From Anaerocolumna sp. AGMB13025 (GTDB lineage Bacteria; Bacillota; Clostridia; Lachnospirales; Lachnospiraceae), in NCBI RefSeq assembly GCF_029689925.1, contig NZ_CP121445.1:985001-1049000 (forward strand): a DNA stretch of 64,000 nt, written 5' to 3'. The translations under genes were made by a program, and so were the position numbers. The notes under the pieces are model-generated. The model saw nothing but the letters and a program-made list of their open reading frames with translations, did not search any database and was not told the origin of the DNA. Shown in pieces: positions 1 through 9,285 of the stretch (within the stretch, counting starts at the first letter, position 1; the number at the start of each line of letters is the position of its first letter).

Positions 1-375
1 ATGGATATAACCTGTGGTGACCGGGTTATTTCCGATAACTTTATCTATGGTATGGTGGCAAATTCCATATCGGTGGGCGGTATTAAGGGACTGACAGGTA
101 AGGATGTTAGACTAGATGATGGGATGTTTGAAGGAATCTTTATTAAGATGCCGCAAAATGTACTGGATTTTCAAGGAATTATCAATGATCTGCTTAAAGG
201 CAATTTAAACAGTGATCATATCTTTTCCTTTCCTGTGAAGGAAATCCTCCTGGTTTCGGAAGAATCAGTTCCCTGGTCTATAGATGGCGAGTTCGGCGGG
301 GAATTTAATACGGTTAACATTTCCAATGTCAGTCAGGCGGTGAAGATTATACGGAATAAGGAAGAAATCGTTTAA
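1..375 (+). CDS. Diacylglycerol/lipid kinase family protein, C-terminal fragment (5' end outside window)
   Basis: The 124 residues resemble the C-terminal beta-sandwich half of DgkB/YegS-type lipid kinases, which phosphorylate diacylglycerol or related lipids at the membrane. Supporting signs are the DDGMFEG stretch near residue 39 (family: DDG.fEv) and a late 'PWSIDGEFGG' (family: v..DGE), where the Gly-Glu belongs to the conserved C-terminal motif. Family members are about 300 residues and carry an N-terminal nucleotide-binding GGDGT motif that is absent here. The gene therefore starts upstream, and the ATG at base 1 is an internal Met. It ends in TAA and is followed by tandem repeats and a terminator. 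I am fairly sure of the family and not of the substrate. Confidence 0.7.
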   Translation: MDITCGDRVISDNFIYGMVANSISVGGIKGLTGKDVRLDDGMFEGIFIKMPQNVLDFQGIINDLLKGNLNSDHIFSFPVKEILLVSEESVPWSIDGEFGGEFNTVNISNVSQAVKIIRNKEEIV

Positions 376-535
376 AAGGTGGATAAATCCTTTGAAGGTG
401 AATAAATTCTTTGAAAGTGAATAAATCCTTTGATGGTGTATAAATTATTTGAAGGTGGATAAATTCTTTGAAGGTGGATAAATTCTTTGAAGATGGATAA
501 ATCGTTTGATAGATGGATAAATCATTTGAAAGGAT
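376..535. repeat. Degenerate 19-bp tandem repeat
   Basis: About eight imperfect copies of a 19-bp unit close to GGTGGATAAATTCTTTGAA start right after the stop codon of the lipid kinase gene. The two central copies (454 and 473) are identical. No ORF runs through the array. The rest of this 480-bp gap holds AT-rich sequence and a terminator. Confidence 0.85.
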
Positions 536-671
536 TAAGAAGAAAGTAAAGATGTATTAACGATGTGTAAGTAATATAAGATCAAACTGTTATTAATGAA
601 GCATTGTATAAAGACTTTTGAAGCGCAATATAAAATTAAAAGATTACGAGTTAAGAATAGTTTAAAATAAT

Positions 672-741
672 AAGGCACCAGTCAGCAATTTTAATTGATG
701 GATATTCCATCTTATAAAATCGGCTTACCGGTGTCTTTTTT
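672..741 (+). terminator. Rho-independent terminator between convergent genes
   Basis: AAGGCACC at 672-679 pairs (one G-U) with GGTGTCTT at 730-737 and is followed by six T. A second small stem (ATGGA/TCCAT) lies in the loop. It separates the lipid kinase gene from the convergent ROK repressor gene. Confidence 0.6.
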
Positions 742-857
742 GTATAGATATGTAGTGTATTACTAATATAAAATGTATTATTTTTGGGATTCAGAGGAGA
801 AGGGTCCAATGCGATAGGTAGTTTATACTTTAACTCTCGAATCCTAGTTTTTATCGA

Positions 858-2027
858 TTAGAATAATTCATTATTCTGCAGTTTCAGTGTACCAATAGCC
901 AGGAAGTTCTTAATCACAACACTGATACCGCCAAGTAGAATAGAGGAATCCTGCAGAGCAGAGGGCACAATGTGGGTAACACTGTTCATTTTGCTGTTTA
1001 AGGATTGCTCAATATGTCTTGTAAGCCCCGGAAAGAAACTGGTAAAGGAACTATTAATAATGACAATATCCGGATTATAGGCATTTAACACATTATTGAT
1101 GCAGATAGACATATATTTGATAAACTTGTCCATAATATCAATAGCGTCTTTGTCTCCGGTCTGATACATGGAAGAGAGCAATTCAAAATCAACATCGGAA
1201 TAGTCTTTTTTCTTAGCAAATTCTTTTAATAAAGCCCGTTCTGAAACATATTGCTCCAGGCAGCCATGATTGCCGCAGGGGCATTCTTTTCCGTCAACTT
1301 CGATGATGGTATGGCCGAATTCCCCGGCGCGTCCGTTGTAACCGGTATAGAGGGTATTATTAATGAGAATTCCAAGACCGATTCCGGAATGTACGCTGAT
1401 ATTGGCTATGTTGGGATAATCAAACATGAAAGTCTTTTCTCCCAGTACGGAAAGATTGGCTTCATTCTCCAAAAATATCGGTGCATGAAAGTGTTCCTCT
1501 AATTTTTTAGCTAAGTCGATGCCGGTCAAATCATAATAAGGTGTAAAGGAAACTTTATTATCATAAACAACCCCATGGATTCCCAAGGAGATTCCTACCA
1601 AACCATATGTAGTAGAAGTGCTTTGGGGTTTCATGGATTCAATTAAACTGCTTAAGACCTGTACAATATCTTCATGGGCTTTTGGTGTTTTGATTTGTTT
1701 CAGACTACAGTTCTCACCTTCTAAATCAGTCAGCAGAGCTGAGACGGTTTCGACACCGATATCAATACTAATCACATAGCCAGCCTTTTTGTTAAAGCTC
1801 AGTAAAATTGGTTTCCTTCCAAGATCGGTATCATCACTGCCGATTTCAATTACTAAATCCTTATTAATCAGGTCTTGGACAATGGTGGAAATCGTTGCTT
1901 TGGTCAGTCCGAGTTTTTTTGAAATGGCAGCTCTTGAGATGGGCTTTGAATTAATTATTGTTTCCAGCACAAGGGTGCTGTTAATGTCACGAATCAGTTC
2001 TTTGCTTCCTGTAACCATGTTATCCAT
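858..2027 (-). CDS. xylR: ROK-family transcriptional repressor, XylR-like
   Basis: Predicted repressor of xylose genes. It is 389 residues, normal for ROK repressors. It has an N-terminal winged helix-turn-helix (about residues 15-70, 'SRAAISKKLGLTKATIST') followed by a sugar-kinase-like ROK domain. The ROK domain shows an ATP-fold segment (SIDIGVETVSALLTDL), the sugar-binding ENEAN motif, and the zinc-binding CPCGNHGCLEQ motif. The gene is divergent from xylA, and a TAGTTT-n7-AAACTA dyad typical of XylR sites lies in the xylA leader. In this family xylose usually relieves repression. The role is inferred from family and position; the kinase-like domain is not expected to be catalytic. Confidence 0.88.
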   Translation of the reverse strand: MDNMVTGSKELIRDINSTLVLETIINSKPISRAAISKKLGLTKATISTIVQDLINKDLVIEIGSDDTDLGRKPILLSFNKKAGYVISIDIGVETVSALLTDLEGENCSLKQIKTPKAHEDIVQVLSSLIESMKPQSTSTTYGLVGISLGIHGVVYDNKVSFTPYYDLTGIDLAKKLEEHFHAPIFLENEANLSVLGEKTFMFDYPNIANISVHSGIGLGILINNTLYTGYNGRAGEFGHTIIEVDGKECPCGNHGCLEQYVSERALLKEFAKKKDYSDVDFELLSSMYQTGDKDAIDIMDKFIKYMSICINNVLNAYNPDIVIINSSFTSFFPGLTRHIEQSLNSKMNSVTHIVPSALQDSSILLGGISVVIKNFLAIGTLKLQNNELF

Positions 2028-2135
2028 CCTTATCTATGACAATAGAAAAACCTGTCATAATTAGTGTAAAATATAAAGTAATCATAACATAAAAAGGAGG
2101 CATTGAAAAGGGGGTTACAGAAAGAAGAATTCACC

Positions 2136-2164
2136 TTGACAAAGCCAAAAATTGTTGTTATATT
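2136..2164 (+). promoter_or_regulatory. xylA promoter
   Basis: A perfect -35 TTGACA (2136-2141) and a -10 TATATT (2159-2164) are separated by 17 bp. They lie 52 bp upstream of the xylA start codon. Confidence 0.8.
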
Positions 2165-2177
2165 TATAGTATCAACA

Positions 2178-2198
2178 TTAGTTTAGTCAAAAAACTAT
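2178..2198 (+). promoter_or_regulatory. Probable XylR operator
   Basis: TAGTTT (2179-2184) and AAACTA (2192-2197) form a dyad with a 7-bp centre, just downstream of the xylA -10 and upstream of the AGGAGG site. Firmicute XylR operators have the same TTAGTTT...AAACTAA layout. Bound repressor here would block transcription start or elongation. Confidence 0.75.
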
Positions 2199-2215
2199 AT
2201 AGGAGGTTTGATTGT

Positions 2216-3535
2216 ATGGCTTATTTTGAAGGTATAGGAAAAATCAATTATGAAGGCCCGGAAAGTAAAAATCCCCTGGCTTTTAAGTACTACAATCCGG
2301 ATGAGGTTGTAGCGGGTAAAACCATGAAAGAACAGCTAAGATTTGCTATGTCTTATTGGCATACCTTTACACACATGGGCAGTGATCCTTTTGGTGTCGG
2401 GACGATAAAAAGACCCTGGGATCAGGCAGATTGTCCCATGGAAGTAGCAAAAGAAAGAGTACATGCTGCTTTTGAATTTATGGAAAAGATGCAGATTCCT
2501 TTCTTCTGTTTCCACGACAGGGACATTGCTCCGGAAGGAAAAGATCTGGAAGAAACCAATCAAAGACTGGATGAAATCGTTGCAGTTATAAAAGAAGAAA
2601 TGGCACGTACCGGAATCAAGTGTTTATGGGGAACTACCAATGCCTTTAGCAATCCACGTTTTGTACATGGTGCAGGAACCTCTAGTAATGCCACAGTATT
2701 TGCTTATGCAGCAGCTCAGATTAAAAAGGCTATGGAGGTAACAAAGGAACTGGGTGGTTCTAATTATGTATTCTGGGGCGGAAGAGAAGGTTATGAAACC
2801 CTTCTGAATACCGATACCGGTCTGGAACTAGACAATATGGCAAGATTACTTAAGATGGCTTGTGACTATGCGGAAGAAATCGGCTTCACCGGTCAGTTCT
2901 TAATCGAGCCAAAGCCCAAGGAACCAACCAAACATCAGTATGATACCGATACTGCCACCGTGCTTTCTTTCCTTAGAAAATATAACTTAATCGATAAATT
3001 TAAATTAAACATTGAAGCGAACCACGCTTCCCTTGCTATGCACACCTTCCAGCATGAATTAAACCAGTGCCGCATCAATGGTGTCCTTGGAAGTGTTGAT
3101 GCGAACCAGGGTGATGCAAACTTAGGCTGGGATACGGATCAATTCCCAACCAATATTTATGACACAACCTTAGCAATGTACGAAATCCTCTTAGCCGGCG
3201 GTCTTACAAAGGGCGGACTTAACTTTGACTCTAAAGTAAGGCGTGCTTCATTTGAAGAATCCGATTTGTTCTATGCTTATATTGCAGGTATGGATGCATT
3301 TGCAAGAGGTCTTAAAGTTGCTGCAAAGTTAATTGAAGATAAGGTATTTGAAAACTTTATCGCGAACCGTTATGCAAGTTATACGGAAGGTATTGGCAAA
3401 GACATCGTGGAAGGCAAAGTTGGCTTTAAGGAATTAGAAGCTTATGCACTAAAGAACGGTGTTGCGCCTAATGTTTCCGGAAGACAGGAACTTCTGGAAT
3501 CTATTCTTAATCAGTATATCATTGAAACGAAATAA
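2216..3535 (+). CDS. xylA: Xylose isomerase
   Basis: Converts D-xylose to D-xylulose in the cytosol, the first step of xylose use. The 439-residue length is that of class II xylose isomerases. Visible signatures are the catalytic [12 protein letters not shown] (His100, Asp103), the metal-binding [34 protein letters not shown] and the SVDANQGD metal site. AGGAGG sits 9 bp before the ATG. It follows a TTGACA promoter with an XylR-type operator and is followed 200 bp later by xylB, so the two probably form one regulated unit. Confidence 0.97.
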   Translation: MAYFEGIGKINYEGPESKNPLAFKYYNPDEVVAGKTMKEQLRFAMSYWHTFTHMGSDPFGVGTIKRPWDQADCPMEVAKERVHAAFEFMEKMQIPFFCFHDRDIAPEGKDLEETNQRLDEIVAVIKEEMARTGIKCLWGTTNAFSNPRFVHGAGTSSNATVFAYAAAQIKKAMEVTKELGGSNYVFWGGREGYETLLNTDTGLELDNMARLLKMACDYAEEIGFTGQFLIEPKPKEPTKHQYDTDTATVLSFLRKYNLIDKFKLNIEANHASLAMHTFQHELNQCRINGVLGSVDANQGDANLGWDTDQFPTNIYDTTLAMYEILLAGGLTKGGLNFDSKVRRASFEESDLFYAYIAGMDAFARGLKVAAKLIEDKVFENFIANRYASYTEGIGKDIVEGKVGFKELEAYALKNGVAPNVSGRQELLESILNQYIIETK

Positions 3536-3738
3536 ACTTGTAAGAATAACTGTGTTAAAATAATTGAGTTAAAAATTTTATGTGGATTTGTGAAATCTGA
3601 ACTTAATTCTGTTTATAGTCAGAATAAAAGATAATAGCTTAAGCCGGCATAACCGGAATATACTTTCGGCTGTGCCGCAGAAGCTATTTATACTTATGGT
3701 ACGAAGCATGATAGAAGCATTCGGGAAAGAGGTTTAAC

Positions 3739-5211
3739 ATGTTATATATTGGTGTGGATTTAGGAACATCTTCAGTAAAATTGCTTTTAATGGATGAAAG
3801 CGGAGATATTAAAAGTATTGTAACAAGAGAATATCCTTTATATTTTCCTCAGCCGGGCTGGTCTGAACAAAATCCGGAGGACTGGTTCTCTGCTTTAACA
3901 GACGGCATTAAGGAATTGACAAAGGATTGTGATAAAACCACCGTTGATGGTATCAGTTTCAGCGGTCAGATGCATGGTATGGTAATCCTTGATGAGGAGG
4001 ATAAAGTCATCCGTCCTGCAATTCTTTGGAATGACGGACGTACCCAGGCAGAATGCGATTATCTGAATAACGAAATCGGCAGGGATAAGATATCTGCTTA
4101 TACCGGTAACATGGCATTAACCGGCTTTACAGCGCCAAAGCTGTTGTGGGTTAAAAAACATGAACCGGAGAATTTTGCAAAAATTAAGAAAGTTATGCTG
4201 CCAAAGGATTATGCAGCCTATTGTTTATCCGGTGTTCACTGCACCGACGTATCCGATGCGTCTGGTATGTTATTACTGGATGTTAAGAATAAATGCTGGT
4301 CTAAAGAAATGCTTGATATTATCGGCTTAAAAGAAGAACAGCTGGCTAAAGTATATGAAAGCTATGAAGTAGTCGGTACTCTGAAAAAAGATATAGCCAA
4401 AGAGTTAGGTCTGCCGGAAAGCGTGAAAGTAATTGCCGGCGGCGGAGATCAGGCAGTAGCCGCAGTAGGTACCGGAACCGTAGGAGAGGGTATGTGCAAT
4501 GTATCCCTTGGAACCTCCGGCGTAGTATTTATTGCCAGCAAAGAATATGCAGAAGTAGATCAGAATGCCCTTCACGTATTTGCCCACGCAGACGGTAAAT
4601 ATCATTTTATGGGTGTTATGTTATCCGCAGCCGCTTCCAACAAATGGTGGCAGGATGAAATTATTGGAACCAAGGAATATAAAAAGGAAGAAGCTGCTAT
4701 CACAAAGCTTGGAGATAACAATGTATATTTCCTTCCATACCTGATGGGAGAAAGAACTCCCCACAATAACCCCAATGCCAGAGGTACCTTTATCGGTATG
4801 ACCATGGATACCACCCGTGCCGATATGACCCAGGCTATGTTAGAAGGTGTAGCCTTTGCACTTCGTGATTCCTTTGAAATCACCAAGAAATTAGGTGTAA
4901 ACATAGACCGTATCCGTATTAACGGCGGCGGTGCAAAAAGTCCTTTATGGTGCAAGATCATTGCTGATGTCCTGAATGTAAAAGTTGATAAAATCAACAG
5001 TGCGGAAGGACCTGCCTTTGGAGCTGCCATCTTAGCTGCCGTAGGCTGCGGTAAATATGCATCCGTAGAAGAAGCTGCCGGAAAGCTGATTAAGGTAATT
5101 GAAACGACGGAACAAGATCCTGTGATTGTTGCTAAGTATAATAAGAAGTATGATATATTTAAGGATTTATATCCTACGCTTAAGACTATGTTTGATAGGA
5201 TTGCGGAGTAA
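3739..5211 (+). CDS. xylB: Xylulokinase
   Basis: Phosphorylates D-xylulose to xylulose 5-phosphate, feeding the pentose phosphate or phosphoketolase route. It is a 490-residue FGGY-family kinase. It has the N-terminal phosphate-binding loop (GVDLGTSSVKLLL), the substrate motif SFSGQMHGMV, and the C-terminal nucleotide-binding GGGAKSPLWCKIIADVL. The spacing after xylA (203 bp) contains no obvious terminator, so co-transcription is likely. A strong hairpin terminator follows at 5278-5332. Confidence 0.96.
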   Translation: MLYIGVDLGTSSVKLLLMDESGDIKSIVTREYPLYFPQPGWSEQNPEDWFSALTDGIKELTKDCDKTTVDGISFSGQMHGMVILDEEDKVIRPAILWNDGRTQAECDYLNNEIGRDKISAYTGNMALTGFTAPKLLWVKKHEPENFAKIKKVMLPKDYAAYCLSGVHCTDVSDASGMLLLDVKNKCWSKEMLDIIGLKEEQLAKVYESYEVVGTLKKDIAKELGLPESVKVIAGGGDQAVAAVGTGTVGEGMCNVSLGTSGVVFIASKEYAEVDQNALHVFAHADGKYHFMGVMLSAAASNKWWQDEIIGTKEYKKEEAAITKLGDNNVYFLPYLMGERTPHNNPNARGTFIGMTMDTTRADMTQAMLEGVAFALRDSFEITKKLGVNIDRIRINGGGAKSPLWCKIIADVLNVKVDKINSAEGPAFGAAILAAVGCGKYASVEEAAGKLIKVIETTEQDPVIVAKYNKKYDIFKDLYPTLKTMFDRIAE

Positions 5212-5277
5212 AATGTACGGATCTTGTCTTTATAGATAAGAATATTTATATGAAAATTGAAATATAGAAAATTTGAG

Positions 5278-5333
5278 AAAGCAGTATGTTTATAAGTAGT
5301 CCTTGGTGGGCGACTTTGGCATACTGCTTTTTG
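5278..5333. terminator. Strong hairpin terminator after xylB
   Basis: AAAGCAGTATG (5278-5288) pairs with CATACTGCTTT (5320-5330), followed by TT and a further AT-rich run. The rest of the 376-bp gap to the next gene (5334-5587) is AT-rich with no feature I can name. It marks the left edge of the accessory island. Confidence 0.8.
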
Positions 5334-5587
5334 AGAAATTTTTTACGATCCCAAGTAGTAATCGTGTGATATAATATTGACATATAAATATATATTTTTA
5401 TTTATAGACATCATCAGCGAATTTTTACTGTAGGTTTATAGTATTTCTAACAATACATAGATTAATAGACTAAAAGTTATTATTAATTTATTATTGTATA
5501 AAATATGGTCTGTATAGGTAGAGGAGATTTATTTACTGTATTAGCATCAGCACTAGTTAAATTTAAATAGGAAAAGAAGGTATTAAA

Positions 5588-6601
5588 ATGGCAAATGATT
5601 TAATGAATCCACTAGTACATGAAATAAAAAATATTCTTGAGACTGCTCGCAATAACATAGCAAAAGAAGTCAATACAGAACTACTTATTTCATATTGGAA
5701 AATTGGTGAAATTATAGTTCTATATGAGCAAAATGAAAATATTCGTGCAGAATATGGAGTAAAGACGTTAAAAATACTATCAAAAGAATTGACAAAAGAA
5801 TTGGGAAGAGGATTTTCAGTTTCAAATCTTCAATTCATGAGAAGATTTTATCAAGAATATGAAATTCAACAGACAGTGTCTGTTAAATTAAGTTGGTCTC
5901 ATTATTGCGAATTACTCATTATTTCAAATAAAGACAAAAGAAGCTTTTATGAAAAAGAAGCAATTAATTCGAAATGGTCAGTTAGGGAATTAAAACGACA
6001 AATTGACACATCGCTGTATGAGAGACTGTTGCTATCCAAAGGTGATGTCAATAAAGCAGAAGTACTCAAACTGGCTACGAAAGGAATAGAATTGGCGAAA
6101 CCTGCCGATATGATAAAAGACCCGTATGTATTTGAGTTTTTAGGTTTACCAGAGGATAAACCTCTCATGGAAAATGATTTAGAAGAAGCACTTGTAAGGC
6201 AGATTGAAAGGTTTTTATTAGAACTTGGACGTGGTTTTATGTTTGTAGGCACTCAGCAAAGAGTTACAATAAATAACATTCATTATTATGTGGATATGGT
6301 ATTTTATAATAAGCCACTTAAATCATATGTTTTGATTGAACTTAAAACTACAAAATTAATGCCAGAGGCTGCCGGACAACTTAACATGTATCTGAATTAT
6401 TACGAACGAGAAGTAAATGACGAGGATGACAATAAACCAATTGGTATTATTCTATGTACTGATAAAGATTCATTAACGGCAGAATATGCTCTTGGTGGGT
6501 TGTCAAACAATATTTTTGCTTCAAAGTATACTTATTACATTCCCGATAAGGAACAGCTAATTGCGGAAGTTGAAAAGATAATTAAGAAGTTAGAGATTTA
6601 G
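5588..6601 (+). CDS. PDDEXK nuclease-domain protein (DUF1016/YhcG family)
   Basis: 337 residues with the two-part layout of DUF1016 proteins. The N-terminal helical domain (about 10-150) contains 'RGFSVSNLQFMRRFYQEY' and a Trp-rich 'SWSHYCELL'. The C-terminal PDDEXK-like nuclease domain has Asp236 (YVDMVFY), the ELK motif at 251-253 and a Gln264 in 'AAGQLNMYLNYYE'. These are the expected acidic/Lys catalytic residues, so the nuclease fold is probably active. Family members are common in mobile and defence-rich regions and near restriction systems, but no restriction gene lies here. It stands alone, 270 bp upstream of the candidate inversion site. Its biological target is unknown. Confidence 0.85.
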   Translation: MANDLMNPLVHEIKNILETARNNIAKEVNTELLISYWKIGEIIVLYEQNENIRAEYGVKTLKILSKELTKELGRGFSVSNLQFMRRFYQEYEIQQTVSVKLSWSHYCELLIISNKDKRSFYEKEAINSKWSVRELKRQIDTSLYERLLLSKGDVNKAEVLKLATKGIELAKPADMIKDPYVFEFLGLPEDKPLMENDLEEALVRQIERFLLELGRGFMFVGTQQRVTINNIHYYVDMVFYNKPLKSYVLIELKTTKLMPEAAGQLNMYLNYYEREVNDEDDNKPIGIILCTDKDSLTAEYALGGLSNNIFASKYTYYIPDKEQLIAEVEKIIKKLEI

Positions 6602-6772
6602 AAATTAGAAAATAGCATTCAGGATTTTCTTGGATACTTAGAAACAGCATCTTATGAATGTCAAAATGTGGGTTTATAAATCTAGTTACAGTAGTACCAA
6701 TAATATGTTTTTTTATAATATGACAAAATATTCCCAAATTATTAAAAAATTGTTTTTATTTGTAATTAAATT

Positions 6773-6781
6773 TGATATAAT
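6773..6781 (+). promoter_or_regulatory. Extended -10 promoter at the edge of the left inverted repeat
   Basis: The sequence TGATATAAT contains an extended -10 (TG at 6773-6774, perfect TATAAT at 6776-6781). No good -35 is visible; the nearest is TTGTTT at 6750 with a long spacer. The hexamer overlaps the outer end of inverted repeat copy 1 and points into the candidate invertible segment. Confidence 0.5.
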
Positions 6782-6818
6782 GAATAAAGGATAATCTGGT
6801 ATTATCCTTTATTCATTA
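6778..6818. repeat. Candidate recombination site, copy 1 (palindromic, left)
   Basis: Two perfect 18-bp arms (6778-6795 and 6801-6818) flank a 5-bp asymmetric centre CTGGT. The reverse complement of this 41-bp unit recurs at 10989-11029 with 37 of 41 positions identical. Arm-centre-arm structure is what tyrosine recombinase core sites show. It could also form a hairpin in RNA, but there is no T tract after it, so it is a poor terminator. Confidence 0.75.
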
Positions 6819-6874
6819 CTGCTTATAAAATAATAAGTTATTATTGTTTTTTATATATTAAGGTTGCAGGGGGT

Positions 6875-9271
6875 ATGAGAGTGATTATTGAAAAGATATG
6901 TATTGTAAAAAGGCGTGACCGGATTTTAGCATCTCTCCTTTCTGGTCTGATCATAATTGTTGTGCTAGCGGTTTTTGTTTGTACCTTTATTTTTAAAGAT
7001 ACCATTGACAGCGATACAAGAGTATCTCTCTTTTTCATTTTCAGATTAATTTTAGGAATCATTGGTACAGCTTCAGTGTTCGATCTCATTTCGCTATTTA
7101 ATCAAAACTCATCAGTAGGTCTTAGAATCGTTAGTTTTTTTGCTTCAAGAAGAAAGACGCAAAAGTATCTGGTGTTATCGCCGGATAGAAATCAAATCCA
7201 GCAGAACTTATGTGAGGGGATTTATGGTAAACAAGATATTAATTCGTTTGTGTATATTTATGGATTTCCAAATCGTGGAAAGACTACTGCCGCTTTCTTC
7301 TTGTTGGAAGGAGTTTTTTTGAATCGTGTAAAAGATGTAACTCAATTTAAGAATATTGTGTTTATTAATTGCGCCAATAAAAAGGATGATATTTTTTCAT
7401 TTTTCAAATCTACAGACAGCACCTCGAGATTAAGGGAGTTTGAAAATTCTCTAATAGTGCTTGATAATGTAGAACAATTAGGACAAAGGTTTATTGAGAT
7501 AAATAATGAACTTTTTAGCTCTGCAAACAATATGTTCGTTTTAATAGAGGATAGTGACAATGGACGACCATTTGTAGATTTCCAGTTATTGCAGGCAGCT
7601 AAAGTGTTCGATTTCAATAATAGTCTGATTGATACCATTTCACAAGATGATATTCACCCACTAATTAAGCATCTCTCACCAAAAGATAAAGAAATATTTT
7701 TTGCAATATATTTTACAATATTATCAAACACATTTGTGGAGATTGATTTTATTTGTAAGATATTGAATGTAAAGAGAAAAGAGATAAGCAAATGTTTGAA
7801 ATATATACGTAAAGCAAACATATTCCTGCCATTTCCCTTTAACACGAATTATATTTACTGCATTTGTGAACAATCGTTGCTGATGGAGATAGAGAAGTTC
7901 TATGTCTATGATGATGAATATAATAAGATACTGGATATTTTTGTACAATCGAAGTATGTTGAGGAAGAAATCCGATGGATTTGCTTTGTAAAAAGTAACC
8001 CAAATGCAATTAAACAAGTGGATGAAAAGATACGTTTAAAATTGTTTAGTGAAGCTTTAATGAACGGTAGATATAAACCACTATATCAATCATTGGAGCG
8101 TGCCATCTTTCTTCAACCAGAAAAAAAACAACTCTTTATCTATGAATGCGGTATTTTAAACTTTCATATGGGAAATCATAAGATCTCTGCTGAAATGTTC
8201 CAAAAGATGCTAGAGAATATGAAAGGAAATAAAAGTAAGGAAGCCATCCTACATATTATTGAGAGTAGCCATGGTAGTAGCAATTCGCGAGTAATGAATA
8301 ATATACTTAAATATATTGTTGATATGAAAAAAGAAGAAACTTTATATTCATTATATGCAACATACTGGGAAATACATATAGCGACAGAAAAAGGGATATT
8401 TAATTATTCCGACCTGAAAAAAATCCGTAAAGATCTTCAACATTATTCAACGGTTGAAAACGTTCATCTTCACAATGAAATCATAAAACGATGCTATACC
8501 GATGAGATTAGATGTTATCACATTCTAGGGATTGAACTTCCGGAATCTCTGATAAAAAATTTCATTAGCTTTCTTAGAGACCAAGGAGAAGCTCTTTATG
8601 ATTATTACTACAATTTATATATAAAAGCAAGTTCTATCCATTATATAGAAATTCCAAACTGTTCACAAGAAGAATCTGATACTATAGCATTGGAGCTGAT
8701 AGGGAAAGCAAAGGAGTACTATAGACGAGCCAATGATTCCCTATCATCAGATGAAAAATCCAGACGGGCCTCACTTGTTAAACAATCAGAGTTGGATATG
8801 ATTTCCGTTGGTTGCGATGTTGGTCCAATCCTTTGTCAGATAGATGAATTCCTTATGCATTCTCAAGCTAACAATGTAGATGTGCACGAAGCATTTTGTC
8901 ATACATTACTCGCAAAGATAAAGATTGCTGACGGAAGAAATATATCGAATCAATACGGTATTAATCTAAGCTCTCATACAATGGATGAGGTCAAAAAACA
9001 CTTTGACACTGCTAAAGAAATATATTCCAAGTACCATAATAGATATGGCATATTCAGAATAAACTTTTTGGAATTACTTTTTAAACTCTACCAATTTCCA
9101 GTTGATCAATTGCGACTGCTTACAGAATTAAAGCAGTTAATTTCTGATAATCCGGAATACATAAAAGAGAAAAAGATAGTTGATCGTATTGAAGAGAGAA
9201 AAAAAACGAACCAAGGAATGACTATGCTGCTGTATTGGATATTAAGATCTTATCCAATTATTCTTCAATAA
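6875..9271 (+). CDS. Membrane-anchored P-loop NTPase, STAND-like, unknown function
   Basis: 798 residues that I do not recognise as a named family. Two membrane segments lie at about 20-40 and 51-71. A P-loop domain follows, with Walker A GFPNRGKT (130-137) and a Walker B-like LIVLDN (193-198). The remaining ~550 residues are helical and rich in Leu/Tyr, with repeat-like spacing suggestive of TPR-type or other helical repeats. NTPase plus helical repeats plus a short N-terminal effector-like part is the general STAND plan used in signalling and anti-phage proteins; that link is inference. The start has GCAGGGGG 4 bp upstream. It begins 57 bp inside the left inverted repeat and converges on the GNAT-PLP gene. 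Confidence 0.7.
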   Translation: MRVIIEKICIVKRRDRILASLLSGLIIIVVLAVFVCTFIFKDTIDSDTRVSLFFIFRLILGIIGTASVFDLISLFNQNSSVGLRIVSFFASRRKTQKYLVLSPDRNQIQQNLCEGIYGKQDINSFVYIYGFPNRGKTTAAFFLLEGVFLNRVKDVTQFKNIVFINCANKKDDIFSFFKSTDSTSRLREFENSLIVLDNVEQLGQRFIEINNELFSSANNMFVLIEDSDNGRPFVDFQLLQAAKVFDFNNSLIDTISQDDIHPLIKHLSPKDKEIFFAIYFTILSNTFVEIDFICKILNVKRKEISKCLKYIRKANIFLPFPFNTNYIYCICEQSLLMEIEKFYVYDDEYNKILDIFVQSKYVEEEIRWICFVKSNPNAIKQVDEKIRLKLFSEALMNGRYKPLYQSLERAIFLQPEKKQLFIYECGILNFHMGNHKISAEMFQKMLENMKGNKSKEAILHIIESSHGSSNSRVMNNILKYIVDMKKEETLYSLYATYWEIHIATEKGIFNYSDLKKIRKDLQHYSTVENVHLHNEIIKRCYTDEIRCYHILGIELPESLIKNFISFLRDQGEALYDYYYNLYIKASSIHYIEIPNCSQEESDTIALELIGKAKEYYRRANDSLSSDEKSRRASLVKQSELDMISVGCDVGPILCQIDEFLMHSQANNVDVHEAFCHTLLAKIKIADGRNISNQYGINLSSHTMDEVKKHFDTAKEIYSKYHNRYGIFRINFLELLFKLYQFPVDQLRLLTELKQLISDNPEYIKEKKIVDRIEERKKTNQGMTMLLYWILRSYPIILQ

Positions 9272-9285
9272 ATATAGCTTTCTTA

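Noticed and set aside
376..535. CRISPR-like array
   Set aside because: The units are contiguous and imperfect, with no spacers of regular length and no cas genes. It is a simple tandem repeat.
6778..6818. Simple transcription terminator
   Set aside because: The palindrome lacks a T tract, its arms are unusually long, and its inverted partner next to a recombinase gene is better explained as a recombination site. A minor terminator role is not excluded.
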